DNA from: Betaproteobacteria bacterium
Lineage (GTDB): Bacteria; Pseudomonadota; Gammaproteobacteria; Burkholderiales; Burkholderiaceae_C
Assembly: GCA_947453725.1 (NCBI GenBank)
Contig: CANGHH010000007.1
Span: 1-64,000, forward strand
Reading direction: 5' to 3'
Length of the DNA: 64,000 bases
Position numbers and translations under genes: made by a program. Of the stretch, positions 46,291-58,809 are shown piece after piece. Under the pieces are notes generated by a model that searched no databases, had not been told where the DNA came from, and saw only the letters and a list, made by a program, of their open reading frames with translations. How positions within the stretch are numbered: position 1 is the first letter of the stretch; the number at the start of each line of letters is the position of its first letter.

Positions 46291-48942
46291 GTGTCGCCCG
46301 CCCTCGTCATCGCTGCTTCACTGGGCTACCTGCTGGCCCTGTTCGGCGTGGCCGCCTGGGCCGACCGTCGCGCGGCGCAGGGCCGCAGCGTCATCGCCAA
46401 CGCGGGGGTCTATGCCGCGTCGATGGGCGTCTACTGCACCGCCTGGACCTACTACGGCAGCGTCGGCCGCGCCGCCACCGGCGGGGTCTGGTTCCTGCCG
46501 ATCTACCTCGGGCCGACGCTGGCCATGGTGCTGGCCTGGCCGGTGCTGCGCAAGATGATCCGCATCGCGCGCGCCTACCGCATCACGTCGATCGCCGACT
46601 TCATCGCCAGCCGCTATGGCAAGAGCCGCCTGCTGGCCGGCGGCGTGACGCTGATCGCGCTGGTCGGCGTCGTGCCCTACGTGGCGCTGCAACTGAAAGC
46701 CGTCAGCGGCAGCTTCGCGGTGCTCACCGGCCACCCGGAAAGCGAGCTGCCGGTGGCGCTGATCACGGCGCTGGTGCTGGCCGGTTTCACCATCGCCTTC
46801 GGCACCCGCCACCTCGACAACACCGAACGCCACGAAGGTCTGGTGGCGGCCATCGCGGCTGAATCGGTGGTCAAGCTGCTGGCCTTTCTGGCCGTCGGCG
46901 CTTTCGTCACCTGGGGCCTGTTCGGCGGCCTGGGCGATCTCTTCGGCCGGGCGATGGCCGTGCCCGGGATCGCCCGCGTGCTGCGGCCCGACGCGGCCCA
47001 GCCCTTCGCCTTCGAGCAGTGGTTCGCGCTGATGCTGCTGGCGATGTTCAGCGTCATCCTGCTGCCGCGGCAGTGGCAGGTGATGGTGGTCGAGAACGTC
47101 GACGAGGCGCATGTGCGCCGCGCCGCCTGGGCCTTTCCGGCCTACCTGCTGCTGATCAACCTCTTCGTGCTGCCGATCGCCTTCGGCGGCCTGCTGTGGT
47201 TTGGCGCGGGGGGCGCCAACCCCGAGACCTTCGTGCTCTCGCTGCCGCTCGACGCCGGTGGCCGCTGGGGCCCGCTGCTGGCGCTGCTGGCCTTCATCGG
47301 CGGCCTGTCGGCGGCCTCGGGCATGGTCATCGTCGAGGCGATCGCGGTGTCCACGATGGTCTGCAACGACCTGGTGCTGCCCGCCCTCCTGCACCTGCCG
47401 GCCTTGCAGTCACGCGACCTGACGGCCACGCTGCTCTTCGTGCGCCGCGCCGTCATCGTCGCGCTGCTGCTGCTGGGCTGGCTGTATTTCCGCATCGCCG
47501 GCGAGGCCTACGCGCTGGTCAGCATCGGCCTGATCAGCTTCGCCGCCGTGGCCCAGTTCGCGCCGGCGCTGCTCGGCGGCCTGTACTGGAAAGGCGGCAC
47601 CCGCAACGGCGCGCTGGCTGGGCTGGCGACCGGTGCGCTGCTGTGGGGCTGGACGCTGCTGCTGCCGTCGATCGCCAGGTCGGGCTGGATGGACGGCGCC
47701 TTCCTGGCCCACGGGCCGTTCGGCCTGGCGCTGCTGCGGCCCGAGGCGCTGCTCGGCCTGAGCGGCCTGGACAACCTGACCCACGCGCTGTTCTGGAGCC
47801 TGCTGGCCAACGCCGGCCTCTACGTCGGCGTCTCGCTGGCCTGGCCGCCGCGCGCCGCTGAAGCCGGGCAGGCGCTGCTCTTTGTCGATGTCGACGCCGG
47901 CGCCAGCCCCGAGCGGGTGTTCTGGCGCGGCCGTGCCCGGGTCGCCGACCTGGTCGCGCTGCTCGGCCGCTTCCTGGGGCCGCAGCGCGCTGCGGCCTTG
48001 ATGGCCACCCAGCCCGGTTTCGACGCCGAACAGGCCGACCCGAAACTGGTGGCCTTCGCCGAAACGCAGCTCGCCGGCGCCATCGGCAGCGCGTCGGCGC
48101 GGGTGATGGTGGCGCAGGTGGTCGAGGAAGACGCGCTCGACCTCGACGACGTGCTGCGCATCGTCGAAGAAGCCAGCGGCCTGAGGCTGATGAACGAACA
48201 GCTGCAGTCGCTGGACCGGCTGAAGGACGACTTCATGTCCTCGGTGACGCACGAGCTGCGCACGCCGCTGACCAGCATCCGCGCGCTGAGCGAACTGATG
48301 CGCGACGACCCCGAGATGGACGCCGCGCAGCGCCAGCAGTTCCTCGGCCTGGTGGTGACCGAGAGCGAGCGCCTGTCGCGGCTGGTCAACCAGGTGCTGG
48401 ACCTGGCCAAGATCGAATCGGGCAGCGCCGAATGGCTGTCGGCCGATGTCGATGTGGCCGCGCTGCTGCAGCAGGCCGTGCTGACCACCCATGAACTGTT
48501 CCGCGAGCGCGGCGCCGTGCTGTCGCTGGACCTGCCGCCGGACCCCGCGCCCTTGCTGCGCGCCGACCCCGACCGCCTGCTGCAGGTGCTGCTCAACCTG
48601 CTGTCCAATGCGGCCAAGTTCGTGCCCGACAGCGGCGGTCGCGTGGCGCTGCGGCTGCGCCGGGTCGCCCATGGGCTGATGGTGGAAGTGCAGGACAACG
48701 GTTGCGGCATCGCGCCTGACCAGCAGGCGCTGGTCTTCGAGAAATTCCGCCAGGGCGGCGACGCCCGCCAGCGCCCGCAAGGCACCGGCCTGGGGCTGCC
48801 GATCAGCCGGCGCATCGTCGAGCATTTCGGCGGCCGGCTGTGGCTGCGCTCGGAACCGGGGCAGGGCGCCTGCTTCGGCTTCGACCTGCCGCTGAACGAC
48901 GCGAAGAACGACCAGAACACGACGCAGGAGACCGCAGCATGA
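46291..48942 (+). CDS. Sensor histidine kinase with sodium:solute symporter domain (CrbS-like)
   Basis: An 883-residue membrane sensor. Residues 1-520 form about 13 membrane segments with SSS-family motifs (GVYAASMGVYCTAWTYYGSVG near 37-57). A cytoplasmic linker leads to HisKA (VTHELRTPLTSI, His near 654) and an HATPase domain with N box [11 protein letters not shown] and G boxes DNGCGIA and GTGLGLPIS. CrbS-type kinases sense acetate or related solutes via the transporter domain and control acetate use. The start is GTG at 46291. It ends in an ATGA overlap with the receiver gene, its evident partner. Confidence 0.92.
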   Translation: MSPALVIAASLGYLLALFGVAAWADRRAAQGRSVIANAGVYAASMGVYCTAWTYYGSVGRAATGGVWFLPIYLGPTLAMVLAWPVLRKMIRIARAYRITSIADFIASRYGKSRLLAGGVTLIALVGVVPYVALQLKAVSGSFAVLTGHPESELPVALITALVLAGFTIAFGTRHLDNTERHEGLVAAIAAESVVKLLAFLAVGAFVTWGLFGGLGDLFGRAMAVPGIARVLRPDAAQPFAFEQWFALMLLAMFSVILLPRQWQVMVVENVDEAHVRRAAWAFPAYLLLINLFVLPIAFGGLLWFGAGGANPETFVLSLPLDAGGRWGPLLALLAFIGGLSAASGMVIVEAIAVSTMVCNDLVLPALLHLPALQSRDLTATLLFVRRAVIVALLLLGWLYFRIAGEAYALVSIGLISFAAVAQFAPALLGGLYWKGGTRNGALAGLATGALLWGWTLLLPSIARSGWMDGAFLAHGPFGLALLRPEALLGLSGLDNLTHALFWSLLANAGLYVGVSLAWPPRAAEAGQALLFVDVDAGASPERVFWRGRARVADLVALLGRFLGPQRAAALMATQPGFDAEQADPKLVAFAETQLAGAIGSASARVMVAQVVEEDALDLDDVLRIVEEASGLRLMNEQLQSLDRLKDDFMSSVTHELRTPLTSIRALSELMRDDPEMDAAQRQQFLGLVVTESERLSRLVNQVLDLAKIESGSAEWLSADVDVAALLQQAVLTTHELFRERGAVLSLDLPPDPAPLLRADPDRLLQVLLNLLSNAAKFVPDSGGRVALRLRRVAHGLMVEVQDNGCGIAPDQQALVFEKFRQGGDARQRPQGTGLGLPISRRIVEHFGGRLWLRSEPGQGACFGFDLPLNDAKNDQNTTQETAA

Positions 48943-49307
48943 ACCCGACCATCGTCATTGCCGACGACGAGCCCAACATCCTGATTTCGTTGGAATTCCT
49001 GATGAAGCGCGAGGGCTACATCGTGGTGCTGGCGCGCAACGGCACCGAGGCGCTGGACGCCATCCGGCAGCACCGGCCGGCGCTGGTGCTGCTCGACGTG
49101 ATGATGCCGGGCAAGAACGGCCACGAGGTCTGCCAGGCGGTGCGCGCCGACGAGACGCTGGCCGGCACGAAGATCCTGATGCTGACCGCCAAGGGCCGCG
49201 ACACCGACATCGCGCAGGGCCTGGGCGTCGGCGCCGATGGCTACATGACCAAGCCTTTCTCGACCAAGGACCTGGCCGCGCGCGTCAGGGCCCTGCTGCA
49301 GCCATGA
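48939..49307 (+). CDS. Stand-alone response regulator receiver
   Basis: A 122-residue CheY-like receiver. Residues can be placed: Asp9/Asp10, the phospho-acceptor Asp53 (LLDVMMPG), Thr83 and Lys105 (MTKPFS). There is no DNA-binding or other output domain, unlike CrbR, the LuxR-type partner of CrbS, so signalling must pass by protein contact. Overlaps on both sides (ATGA with the kinase, ATGA with the exonuclease fusion) suggest equal production, and that the exonuclease fusion may be its target. Confidence 0.93.
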   Translation: MNPTIVIADDEPNILISLEFLMKREGYIVVLARNGTEALDAIRQHRPALVLLDVMMPGKNGHEVCQAVRADETLAGTKILMLTAKGRDTDIAQGLGVGADGYMTKPFSTKDLAARVRALLQP

Positions 49308-51531
49308 AGGTCGACACCCGCGAGCTGTTCGCCGCGCTGCTGCCGGCCGCGCTGCTGGCGCTGCTGCTGGCCGGCGCTGGCGCGCTGCTGGCCGCGACGA
49401 TGAACGCCGGTGAACGCGCCGCGCTGTGGGCGCTGGTCGAACCGCGGGTGGCGCTGCTGGTGATGCTGTGGCTGGTCAGCGCGCTGGCCGCCGGCGTGGC
49501 GCTGCGCGCGGCCTGGCTGCACTTCGGCGCCGCGCCCGGCCGGCTGGCCGAAGCGGTGCAGGTGCTGATCGCCACCGACGCGCCGCCGCGCCTGGACAGC
49601 AGCGCCAGCGGCCGGGCCAGTGCCGGCAGCCGTGCGCTGGCCGTCGCCATCAACACCCTGGTCCTGCAGCGCAACACGCTGCGCGAGGGCATCGCCAGCA
49701 AGGTGGCCGAAGCCAGCCGCGAGGTCGAACAGGAACGCAACCGCCTGGCCGCACTGATGGCCGAGCTGACCCAGAGCGTGGTGGTCTGCAACCTCGACGG
49801 CCGCATCCTGCTGTTCAACGCCCGGGCGCGGTTGCAGTTCCGCGCGCTGGCGGCCAGCGGAGCGGGCGGCACGGCTGGCACTGGCGTGGCCGGCTTCGAC
49901 GTCATCGGCCTCGGCCGCTCGATCTACGCCGTGCTCGACCGCCGCCTCGTCGCCCACGCGCTGGAAGCCGTCCAGCAGCGGCTGCAGCGCGGCGTGGCCC
50001 ACCCGTCGGCGCAGTTCGTCACCGGCACCCAGAGCGGGCAGCTGCTGCGCGTGCAGATGACGCCTGTGAAGGCGCCGAATGGCCGGCAGGCCGCCCGCGA
50101 CGACGCACCGCTGAACGGCTTCGTGCTGATGCTGGACAACATCACCCGCGACCTGGCCGAGGACCTGGCGAGGGACCGCCTGCTCTACGGCCTGACCGAA
50201 GGCCACCGCGGTTCGCTCGGCACCTTGCAGGCGGCGGCCGAGTTGCTGGAAGAGCCCGACCTGGACGGCGCCACGCGCGAGCGTTTCGGCGGCGTGATCC
50301 GCGACGAGATCGCCGCCATGTCGCGCCGCCTGAACGAGGCCGCGGCGCAGGGTCTGCGCACGCTGAAGACGCGCTGGCCGCTGGAAGACATGCTGGGCGC
50401 CGACTTCGTGGCCGCAGCGGCGCGGCGCATCGAAAGCCAGCACGGCGCGCGCGTCATCGCCACCGAGGTCGACGCGGCGCTGTGGCTGAAGGTCGACAGC
50501 TACACGCTGATCCAGGCGCTGCTGCACCTGAGCGGCCGGCTGGCCGACGAATACGGCATCCGCCGCCTGCAACTGCGGCTGGCGCTGGCGCCCGCCGCGC
50601 CGGGCACAGCCGGCGACAAGGCCCAGCTCGACCTGGTCTGGGCCGTGCAGGCGATGAGCACCGAGACCGTCACCGCCTGGGAGACGCAAGCCATCCAGAG
50701 CGGCGAAGCGAGCAGCCCGCTGACCGTGCGCGACGTGCTGGAACGCCACGGCGGCACGCTGTGGTTCGAGCGCGCGCGGGTGCGCCAGGAAGCCTTCTTC
50801 CGCCTGCTGCTGCCCTTGGCCGCGGAGTCCGCTGCGATGGAGACGGCCGCCGTCACGCCGCACGACAGCCGGCCCGAGTTTTACGACTTCGACCTGTTTG
50901 CCCACTCGGCCCAGCGCACCGTCGGCCAGGCGCTCGCCGACCGCCCGCTGGCCGAGATCGCCTACACCGTCTTCGACACCGAGACCACCGGCCTGCAGCC
51001 GTCCGCGGGCGACGAGATCATCCAGATCGGCGCCACGCGCATCGTCGCCGGCAAGCTGCGCCGCCAGGAATGTTTCGAGCAACTGGTCGACCCGCAGCGC
51101 CCGCTGTCGGCCGCCGGCATGGCCATCCACGGCATCGCACCCGCGCTGCTGCGCGGCCAGCCGCTGATCGCCGCCGTGCTGCCGGCCTTCCACGCCTTCG
51201 CGCAGGACACCGTGCTGGTGGCCCACAACGCGGCCTTCGACATGCGCTTCCTGCAGTTGAAGGAGGCCGCCACCGGCGTGGTCTTCGACCAGCCGGTGCT
51301 CGACACCCTGCTGCTGTCGGCGGTGGTCCACCCGCAGCAGGAAGCCCACCGCCTGGAAGCCATCGCCGAACGGCTGGGGGTGACGGTGCTCGGGCGACAC
51401 ACCGCCCTGGGCGACGCGATGGTCACCGCCGAGGTCTTCGTCAAGCTGCTGCCGCTGCTGCAGGCGATGGGCATCCACACGCTGGGGCAGGCGCTGGAAG
51501 CCTCGCGCCTGAGCTACCTGGCGCGCGTCAG

Positions 51532-51538
<7 letters not shown>
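49304..51538 (+). CDS. Membrane-anchored PAS/pseudo-histidine-kinase fused to a DEDDh 3'-5' exonuclease
   Basis: A 744-residue fusion. Two membrane helices (about 5-30 and 40-66) are followed by a linker and PAS-like domain (about 145-270), then a kinase-like region (about 285-510). The HisKA box reads TEGHRGSL where active kinases have THELRTPL, so the phospho-acceptor His is missing, and the N and G boxes of the ATPase part are lost. A complete exonuclease follows (about 550-740): FDTETTG (Asp558, Glu560), [10 protein letters not shown], and HTALGD, giving an intact DEDDh set as in DnaQ/RNase T. It is coupled to the receiver by ATGA. It is likely a receiver-controlled nuclease at the inner membrane; substrate unknown. 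Confidence 0.85.
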
Positions 51539-53357
<1,819 letters not shown>

Positions 53358-53361
<4 letters not shown>

Positions 53362-55970
53362 GGGGGCGACCCCGGCCCGGCTGCGCTGCGGGTGGAGCGC
53401 AGCCGCAACTCGGCCTCCAGCGCCTTGGTTTCGGTGATGTTGACGAAGGTGCTCACCACGCCGTCGATGACGTTGTCCTGCGTGCGGTAAGGCATGGTGC
53501 GCACGCGGTACCAGCGGCCGTCGTGGGTGCGCACCTGCTTTTCGATGAAGACCAGGCTGTGCAGCACGGCCTGCGCGTCGGCCTTCAGCTGCGGGTAATC
53601 CAGTTCGGTCACCAGGTCGGACAGCGGGCGGCCGACGTCGCTGGGTATCAGCTTGAACAGCTGCGTGGCCAGCGTGGTGTAGCGCCGCAGCTTCATTTCG
53701 CCGTCGAGGAAGATGGTCGCGATCTCGGTGCTGTTCAGCAGGTTGTTCATGTCGTTGCGTTCCCAGGTGAAATCCTTGACCCGGGCCTGCAGTTCGGCAT
53801 TGACGGTGCGCATCTCTTCGTTCATCGACTGCATTTCTTCCTTCGAGGTCGTCAGTTCCTCGTTGGTCGACTGCAGTTCCTCGTTCGTCGACTGCAATTC
53901 CTCGTTGGTCGACTTCAATTCTTCCAGCGCGCTTTGCGAGCTTTCCTGCAGCGTGCGCAGCCCCTCGCGGGCCTGCTGCAGTTCCGCCAGCAGCGCGTCG
54001 TTGGCCGCGTTGGCCGCTGATTTGCGGGAGCGCCGCGTCACCGGCGGCAGCGCCGCGTCCTGGAAGACGACCAGCAAGCGGCCGTGCAGCAGCGCCGGCT
54101 GGGACAGCGGCTGCACCGTCACGTCGACCAGCGTCACGTTGCTGCCGTCGCCGATGCGCACGCCGCGCAGCTTGACGGTCTGCAGGTCGCGCTGCGCCTT
54201 GTGCAGCACGCCGACCAGGGCTTCGGCCAGGCCGGCGCGGGCCATCGCGTGGAGGTTGATGTTGACCTTGCCGGCGGCGGGTTCCAGGTACTTGCCGGTG
54301 CGTCCGCTGATGTACAGGATGTCGCCGTCGGCGGTGACGAGCACCGCGGCGGGCGCGTGGCCCTGCAGGATCAGCTGCTCGGTCAACTGCCCGATGCTTT
54401 CGACCGCGGAGGCCGGCTCGCTCGCTTCACTGTCCGCCACCGGCGGCTGGTGCGCCGGAAAGGTCAAGGCGCGCGACTGGACGGTGGGTTCGAGCCGGCT
54501 GAAGCAGTGGTCCTGACCCGGCACCGCCGCGAACAGCTGGCTGAAACTGCCCACCGTTTCGGCGTTGCCCAGCACCAGCAAGCCGCAGGGGTTGAGCGCG
54601 TAGTGGAAGAGCGGCAGCAGCTTGGCCTGCAATTCGGGCCTGAAGTAGATCAGCAGGTTGCGGCAGGACAGCAGGTCCAGCTTGGTGAAGGGCGGGTCCT
54701 GGATGACGTTTTGCGGCGCGAAGATCACGCAGTCGCGGACGATCTTGGCCACCCGGTAACCGGCCTCGTCTTCGACGAAATAGCGCGCCAGCCGATCGGG
54801 TCCGAGATCGCCGGCGATGGTCTTCGGGTACAGGCCCTTGCGCGCCTTGTCGACGGCGTCGGGGTCGAGGTCGGTGGCGTAGACCTGCAGGGTGTAGCGG
54901 CCCTGCGAGGGCGTCGCGCCGCTGGCCAGGGCCGCCACCACGTCGCTGAACACCATCGCCAGCGTGTAGGCCTCTTCGCCGGTCGAGCAGGCCGGCACCC
55001 AGGCGCGCACGCGCAGGCCTCTCGGGTGGCGGGCCAGCAGGCCGGGCAGCCACTGGGTGCGCAGCGCTTCCCAGATCTCGGGGTCACGGAAGAACTGGGT
55101 CACGCCGATGAGCATTTCCTTGAACAGCAAGTCCAGCTCTTGCGGGTGGTTGCGCAGGTGCTGTTCATAGTCGGCCATGGCCGGCATGCCCTGCATGGCC
55201 ATGCGCCTTTCGATGCGGCGCAGCAGCGTGCTCGACTTGTAGAGTGAAAAGTCATTGCCGCCGCGCTGGCGCAGCAGCGCGGTGATCTGCGCCAGCGTCT
55301 GCTGTTCAGACCCGGCCGCGTCCGATTTGGCGGCGCCGCCGCCGGCCCGTTGCCAGGGCAGGATGATGCGGCCGGGCAGGTCTTCCGGGCGCGCCACGAT
55401 GTCGGCCACGCCGGCCGCGATGGCGCTGGCCGGCATGCTGTCGGACTGCGCACTGGCCGGGTCCTGCACGGCCACCAGGCCGCCGGCCAGCCGGATGGCG
55501 CGCAAGCCTTGCACGCCGTCCGAGCCCATGCCCGACAGCAGCACGCCGATGGCCTGGTCGCCCTGGTCCAGCGCCAGGCTGCCGAGGAAGAAGTCCACCG
55601 CCAGGCGCAAGCCGCGCTGCTCCCTGGGTTCGCTCAGGTGCAACTGGCCGCTGCGCAGCGCGATGTCCTTGCTGGGCGGGATGACGTAGACGCGGCCCGG
55701 CTGAACGGACTGGCCGTCCGTGGCCTCGCAGACCTGCAGCGCGGTGGCGCGCTGCAGGAGCTCAGGCAGGCTGCTGGGGTGCGTCGGGTCGAGGTGCTGG
55801 ACGACGACGAAGGCCAGCTGGCTGTCGGCCGGCACATGGCCGAAGAACGCGTCGAGGGCCTCGAGGCCGCCGGCCGAACAGCCAATGCCGACCACGCGAA
55901 CGGCCGCGGCGGCCGTCGACACCGGGTCGGGGTCGGCGGGTGGGCGGATCGGGTCCGGCGCGTTCGTCAC
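53358..55970 (-). CDS. CheB-CheR fusion with coiled coil and PAS domain
   Basis: An 870-residue soluble fusion. Residues about 25-215 are a CheB methylesterase with triad Ser32 (GCSAGG), His59 (VVQHLDPTH) and Asp151 (SGMGSDG). About 235-500 is a CheR methyltransferase ([16 protein letters not shown] for SAM binding; CRNLLIYF). A PAS-like part (about 530-640), a heptad coiled coil made of near-perfect STNEELQ repeats (about 680-725) and a second PAS domain (about 730-850) follow. It starts at GTG (55970) with AGGAA upstream. There is no kinase domain of its own; the coupled hybrid kinase gene supplies it. The methylated target is unknown; no chemoreceptor is nearby. Confidence 0.92.
53853..53915 (-). 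repeat. Three tandem 21-base units inside the CheB-CheR fusion gene
   Basis: The units start at 53853, 53874 and 53895 and differ by one to three bases; each encodes seven residues of a heptad coiled coil (STNEELQ type). The pattern is probably a slippage or recombination duplication preserved because it lengthens the coiled coil by whole heptads. Confidence 0.85.
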
Positions 55971-56129
55971 ACTTCGGTTCCTGCGTTGGACGGCGGCCCA
56001 AGGGCAGGGGTCGACCGGTCTTGAACCAGGCGGCGCGGCCTGACTGCGGCGGCCCCTGAACGGGGCTGGGTCGCGCGCTGGTGGTCCGCAAGGGTAACAG
56101 CAGCCGCCGCGGCCTTGGTTCCCCCCTGA

Positions 56130-57149
56130 TCAGGGCCTTGCCGAAGCCGCCCGCCAGCTGTCGATCAGCGCGGCTTCGCGTTCGGCGCTCAGGCCGACCG
56201 GCGGGCGCGGCGGACCGGCGCTGACCGGCGGCGCCGCGCCGGCCCAGGCCGCGGTGTCGGCGAAGGTTTGCCCGGCGGGCCGGCATTGCAAGCCGGTGGC
56301 CAGCGCGCGTTCGATGTCGATGCGGTGCAGCCCGGCCTCGGACCGCGGCAGCCAGAGGGGCAGCTCGGTCCACGGCTGCACGCCCTGCGCCAGCAGAAAT
56401 TCCTCGTCGACCCAAAGCGGCTGCGCGCTGCTGTTCAGCGCCTGCGCGCCGGCGGCCAGCCAGTCGCCCATCGTGGTCGGCGCTTCGGGCCCGTTCAGGT
56501 TGAAGACGCCGGTCTGGCCCTGTTCGGCCTGGCGCAGCAGCCAGGCGGCGGCGTCGCGCGCGTCCAGGCATTGCAAGGCCGCATCGGGGTCGCCCGGGGC
56601 CAGCATCTCGCCGCCGCGCAACAGCCGCTGCACCCACCAGGTGAAGCGCCCGGTGGGGTCATGCGGGCCGACCAGCAGCCCCGGCCGGGCGATCAGGCAG
56701 CGGCCTTCGAAGCCGTCCCAGGCGGCCACTTCGCACAGCGCCTTCAGGCCGCCGTAGGTGGCGCCGGTGACGGTCTCGGTGCGCGGGTCTTCCAGCGTCT
56801 GCACTTCGGCCGTTTCATCGGTCAGGCCATGGCGGTTGGCGTTGACGTCGGCATAGACGCTGATCGTCGACACCAGCTGGTAGGTCGACACGCGGCCAGC
56901 CAGCGCCTCGGCCACCGCGTGCACCTGGCGCGGCACGTAGGCGCTGGTGTCGATCGCGGCGTCCCACTCGCCGTCCTCCAGCACGGCCAGGCTGCCGTCG
57001 CGGTCGGCGATGCGGTGCTCGGCGTCGGGGAACAAATCGGGGCCGCTGCGCCCGCGGTGCAGCAGCGTCAGTTCATGGCCGGCTTCCAGCGCCAGCTGCG
57101 CCAGGTGGCGGCCGAGGAAGCGGGTGCCGCCGAGGATCAGCAGTTTCAT
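56130..57149 (-). CDS. NAD-dependent epimerase/dehydratase family protein
   Basis: A 339-residue extended-SDR protein. The dinucleotide loop GGTRFLGRHLA is at residues 8-18; instead of the standard YxxxK, the catalytic Tyr and Lys appear in ATYGGLKALCE near 150. The fold resembles the group that includes reductases and RNA-binding-type SDRs; the substrate cannot be assigned. It begins 10 bases after the malonyl-CoA synthetase gene and is the last gene of a three-gene leftward unit. Confidence 0.85.
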   Translation of the reverse strand: MKLLILGGTRFLGRHLAQLALEAGHELTLLHRGRSGPDLFPDAEHRIADRDGSLAVLEDGEWDAAIDTSAYVPRQVHAVAEALAGRVSTYQLVSTISVYADVNANRHGLTDETAEVQTLEDPRTETVTGATYGGLKALCEVAAWDGFEGRCLIARPGLLVGPHDPTGRFTWWVQRLLRGGEMLAPGDPDAALQCLDARDAAAWLLRQAEQGQTGVFNLNGPEAPTTMGDWLAAGAQALNSSAQPLWVDEEFLLAQGVQPWTELPLWLPRSEAGLHRIDIERALATGLQCRPAGQTFADTAAWAGAAPPVSAGPPRPPVGLSAEREAALIDSWRAASARP

Positions 57150-57159
57150 CGTGCGCCCT

Positions 57160-58704
57160 TCAGGCCTCGAACAGCGACCGGTGCTGTTCGCGCAGCACCG
57201 CCTTCTGCACCTTGCCCATCGCGTTGCGCGGCAGTTCGTCGCAGACGAAGACGCGCTTGGGCACCTTGAAGTTGGCGATCTGGCGCTTCAGCTGCGCGAC
57301 GATGCCGTCGGCGTCCAGCGCGACACCGGGCCGGCGCACGACGACGGCCACCACGGCCTCGCCGAAGTCGGGGTGGGGCACGCCGACGACGGCCGATTCG
57401 GCCACGCCGGGCATCTCGTTGACATAGCCCTCGATCTCGGCCGGGTAGACGTTGTAGCCGCCGGTGATGATCAGGTCCTTGCTGCGGCCGACGATGGTGA
57501 GGTAGCCGTCGCGGTCGATGCGCCCGACATCGCCGGTCCTGAACCACAGGTCGGTGGTGAATTCGTCAGCCGTCTTTTCGGGCATCTTCCAGTAGCCCTT
57601 GAAGACGTTCGGGCCCTTGACCTCGATGCTGCCGATCTCGCCGGCCGGCAGCGGTCGGCCCTTGCTGTCGTGCACGCGCAAGCCCACGCCGGGCAGCGCG
57701 AAGCCGACGGTGCCGCCGCGCCGCGCGCTCTCGGGCTGGTAGGGGTTGGAGGTCAGCATCGTCGTTTCGCTCATGCCGTAGCGCTCCAGGATCGTGTGGT
57801 CGGTGCGCGTCTGCCAGGCCTTGAAGGTCTCGAGCAGCAGCGGCGCCGAGCCGCTGATGAACAGCCGCATGGGGCTGCAGGTTTCGCGCGTCAGGCCGGG
57901 CTCGGCCAGCAGGCGCACGTAGAGCGTCGGCACGCCCATGAAGACGGTGGCCTCGGTCAGGCGCTCGACCACGGCGGCCGGGTCGAAGCGGTTGAACCAG
58001 ATCATCCGGCTGCCGTTCAGCAGCGCGCCGTGGCTGGCCACGAACAGGCCATGGACATGGAAGATCGGCAGGGCGTGGATCAGCACGTCATTGGCCTGCC
58101 AGGCCCAGTGTTCCTTCAGCACCCGCGCATTCGACAGCAGGTTGCCGTGGGTCAGCATCGCGCCCTTGCTGCGGCCGGTGGTGCCGCTGGTGTACAGGAT
58201 GGCCGCCAGGTCGTCGGCGCCGCGCGGAACCGGCTGCTGCTGGTCGCTCTGGCAGGCCGCGCGGTCGAGCAGCGTGCCCGTGCGGTCGTCGTTCAGCGTG
58301 TAGACGTGGGCCGTGCCGGCCTGGAAGGCGAGCTGGCTGATCCAGCCGAAATTCCGGCTGGCGCAGACCACCACCGCGGGCTCGGCATTGCCGATGAAGT
58401 AGGCCACTTCGCTGGCCTGGTAGGCGTTGTTCAAGGGCAGGTAGACGTGGCCGCTGCGCAGCACGGCCAGGTAGAGCATCAGCGCTTCGACGCTCTTGTC
58501 GGTGTGCACGGCCACGCGTGACGCGGCCGGCAGGTCGAGGCTGCCGAGCAGGTTGGCCAGCATGGCGCTGCCGCGTTCGAGGTCGCGCCAGGTGTAGTAC
58601 TGCGGCTGGGCGCTGTCGGCGGTCTCTATCGCGGTGGCGTCGAGGTCGGCCGGGAAGGCCGCGCGCAGGGCGGCGTAGAGGTTTTCGATTGGGTGTTGTC
58701 GCAT
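57160..58704 (-). CDS. matB: Malonyl-CoA synthetase (MatB-like acyl-CoA ligase)
   Basis: A 514-residue adenylate-forming enzyme, the length of MatB. Motifs are ILYTSGTTGRSKGAML (P-loop, about 166-181), ERYGMSETTML (about 302), LWFRTGDVGRID (about 395) and ...RNAMGKVQK with the catalytic Lys near the end. MatB makes malonyl-CoA from malonate, CoA and ATP. The start at 58704 is chosen for family length; the ribosome site (GAGAAT) is modest. An upstream Bug receptor, 105 bases away, could bring in malonate. Assignment to malonate is by overall similarity of the motifs, not proven. Confidence 0.82.
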   Translation of the reverse strand: MRQHPIENLYAALRAAFPADLDATAIETADSAQPQYYTWRDLERGSAMLANLLGSLDLPAASRVAVHTDKSVEALMLYLAVLRSGHVYLPLNNAYQASEVAYFIGNAEPAVVVCASRNFGWISQLAFQAGTAHVYTLNDDRTGTLLDRAACQSDQQQPVPRGADDLAAILYTSGTTGRSKGAMLTHGNLLSNARVLKEHWAWQANDVLIHALPIFHVHGLFVASHGALLNGSRMIWFNRFDPAAVVERLTEATVFMGVPTLYVRLLAEPGLTRETCSPMRLFISGSAPLLLETFKAWQTRTDHTILERYGMSETTMLTSNPYQPESARRGGTVGFALPGVGLRVHDSKGRPLPAGEIGSIEVKGPNVFKGYWKMPEKTADEFTTDLWFRTGDVGRIDRDGYLTIVGRSKDLIITGGYNVYPAEIEGYVNEMPGVAESAVVGVPHPDFGEAVVAVVVRRPGVALDADGIVAQLKRQIANFKVPKRVFVCDELPRNAMGKVQKAVLREQHRSLFEA

Positions 58705-58809
58705 GGAATTCTCAGCTGGTGCCCGGGCCTTGGGCCGGCATGTCGGGCAGGCATCGTAACGACCCACCGCGACGGATCGCGTCGCGCCTACCCTGGTGGG
58801 CCAGAGCGC

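Noticed and set aside
43512..46310. A 932-codon leftward reading opposite actP and DUF294.
   Set aside because: Composition dominated by Gln, His, Arg and Asp; the rightward frames have clear domains, ribosome sites and a terminator between them.
46291..48942. Considered as a second acetate transporter.
   Set aside because: The SSS part is followed in frame by complete HisKA and HATPase domains and a partner receiver, so it is a sensor; transport cannot be excluded but is not the main call.
53853..53915. Regular repeats considered as a CRISPR-like array.
   Set aside because: Units are contiguous with no spacers and lie in frame in a coiled-coil coding region.
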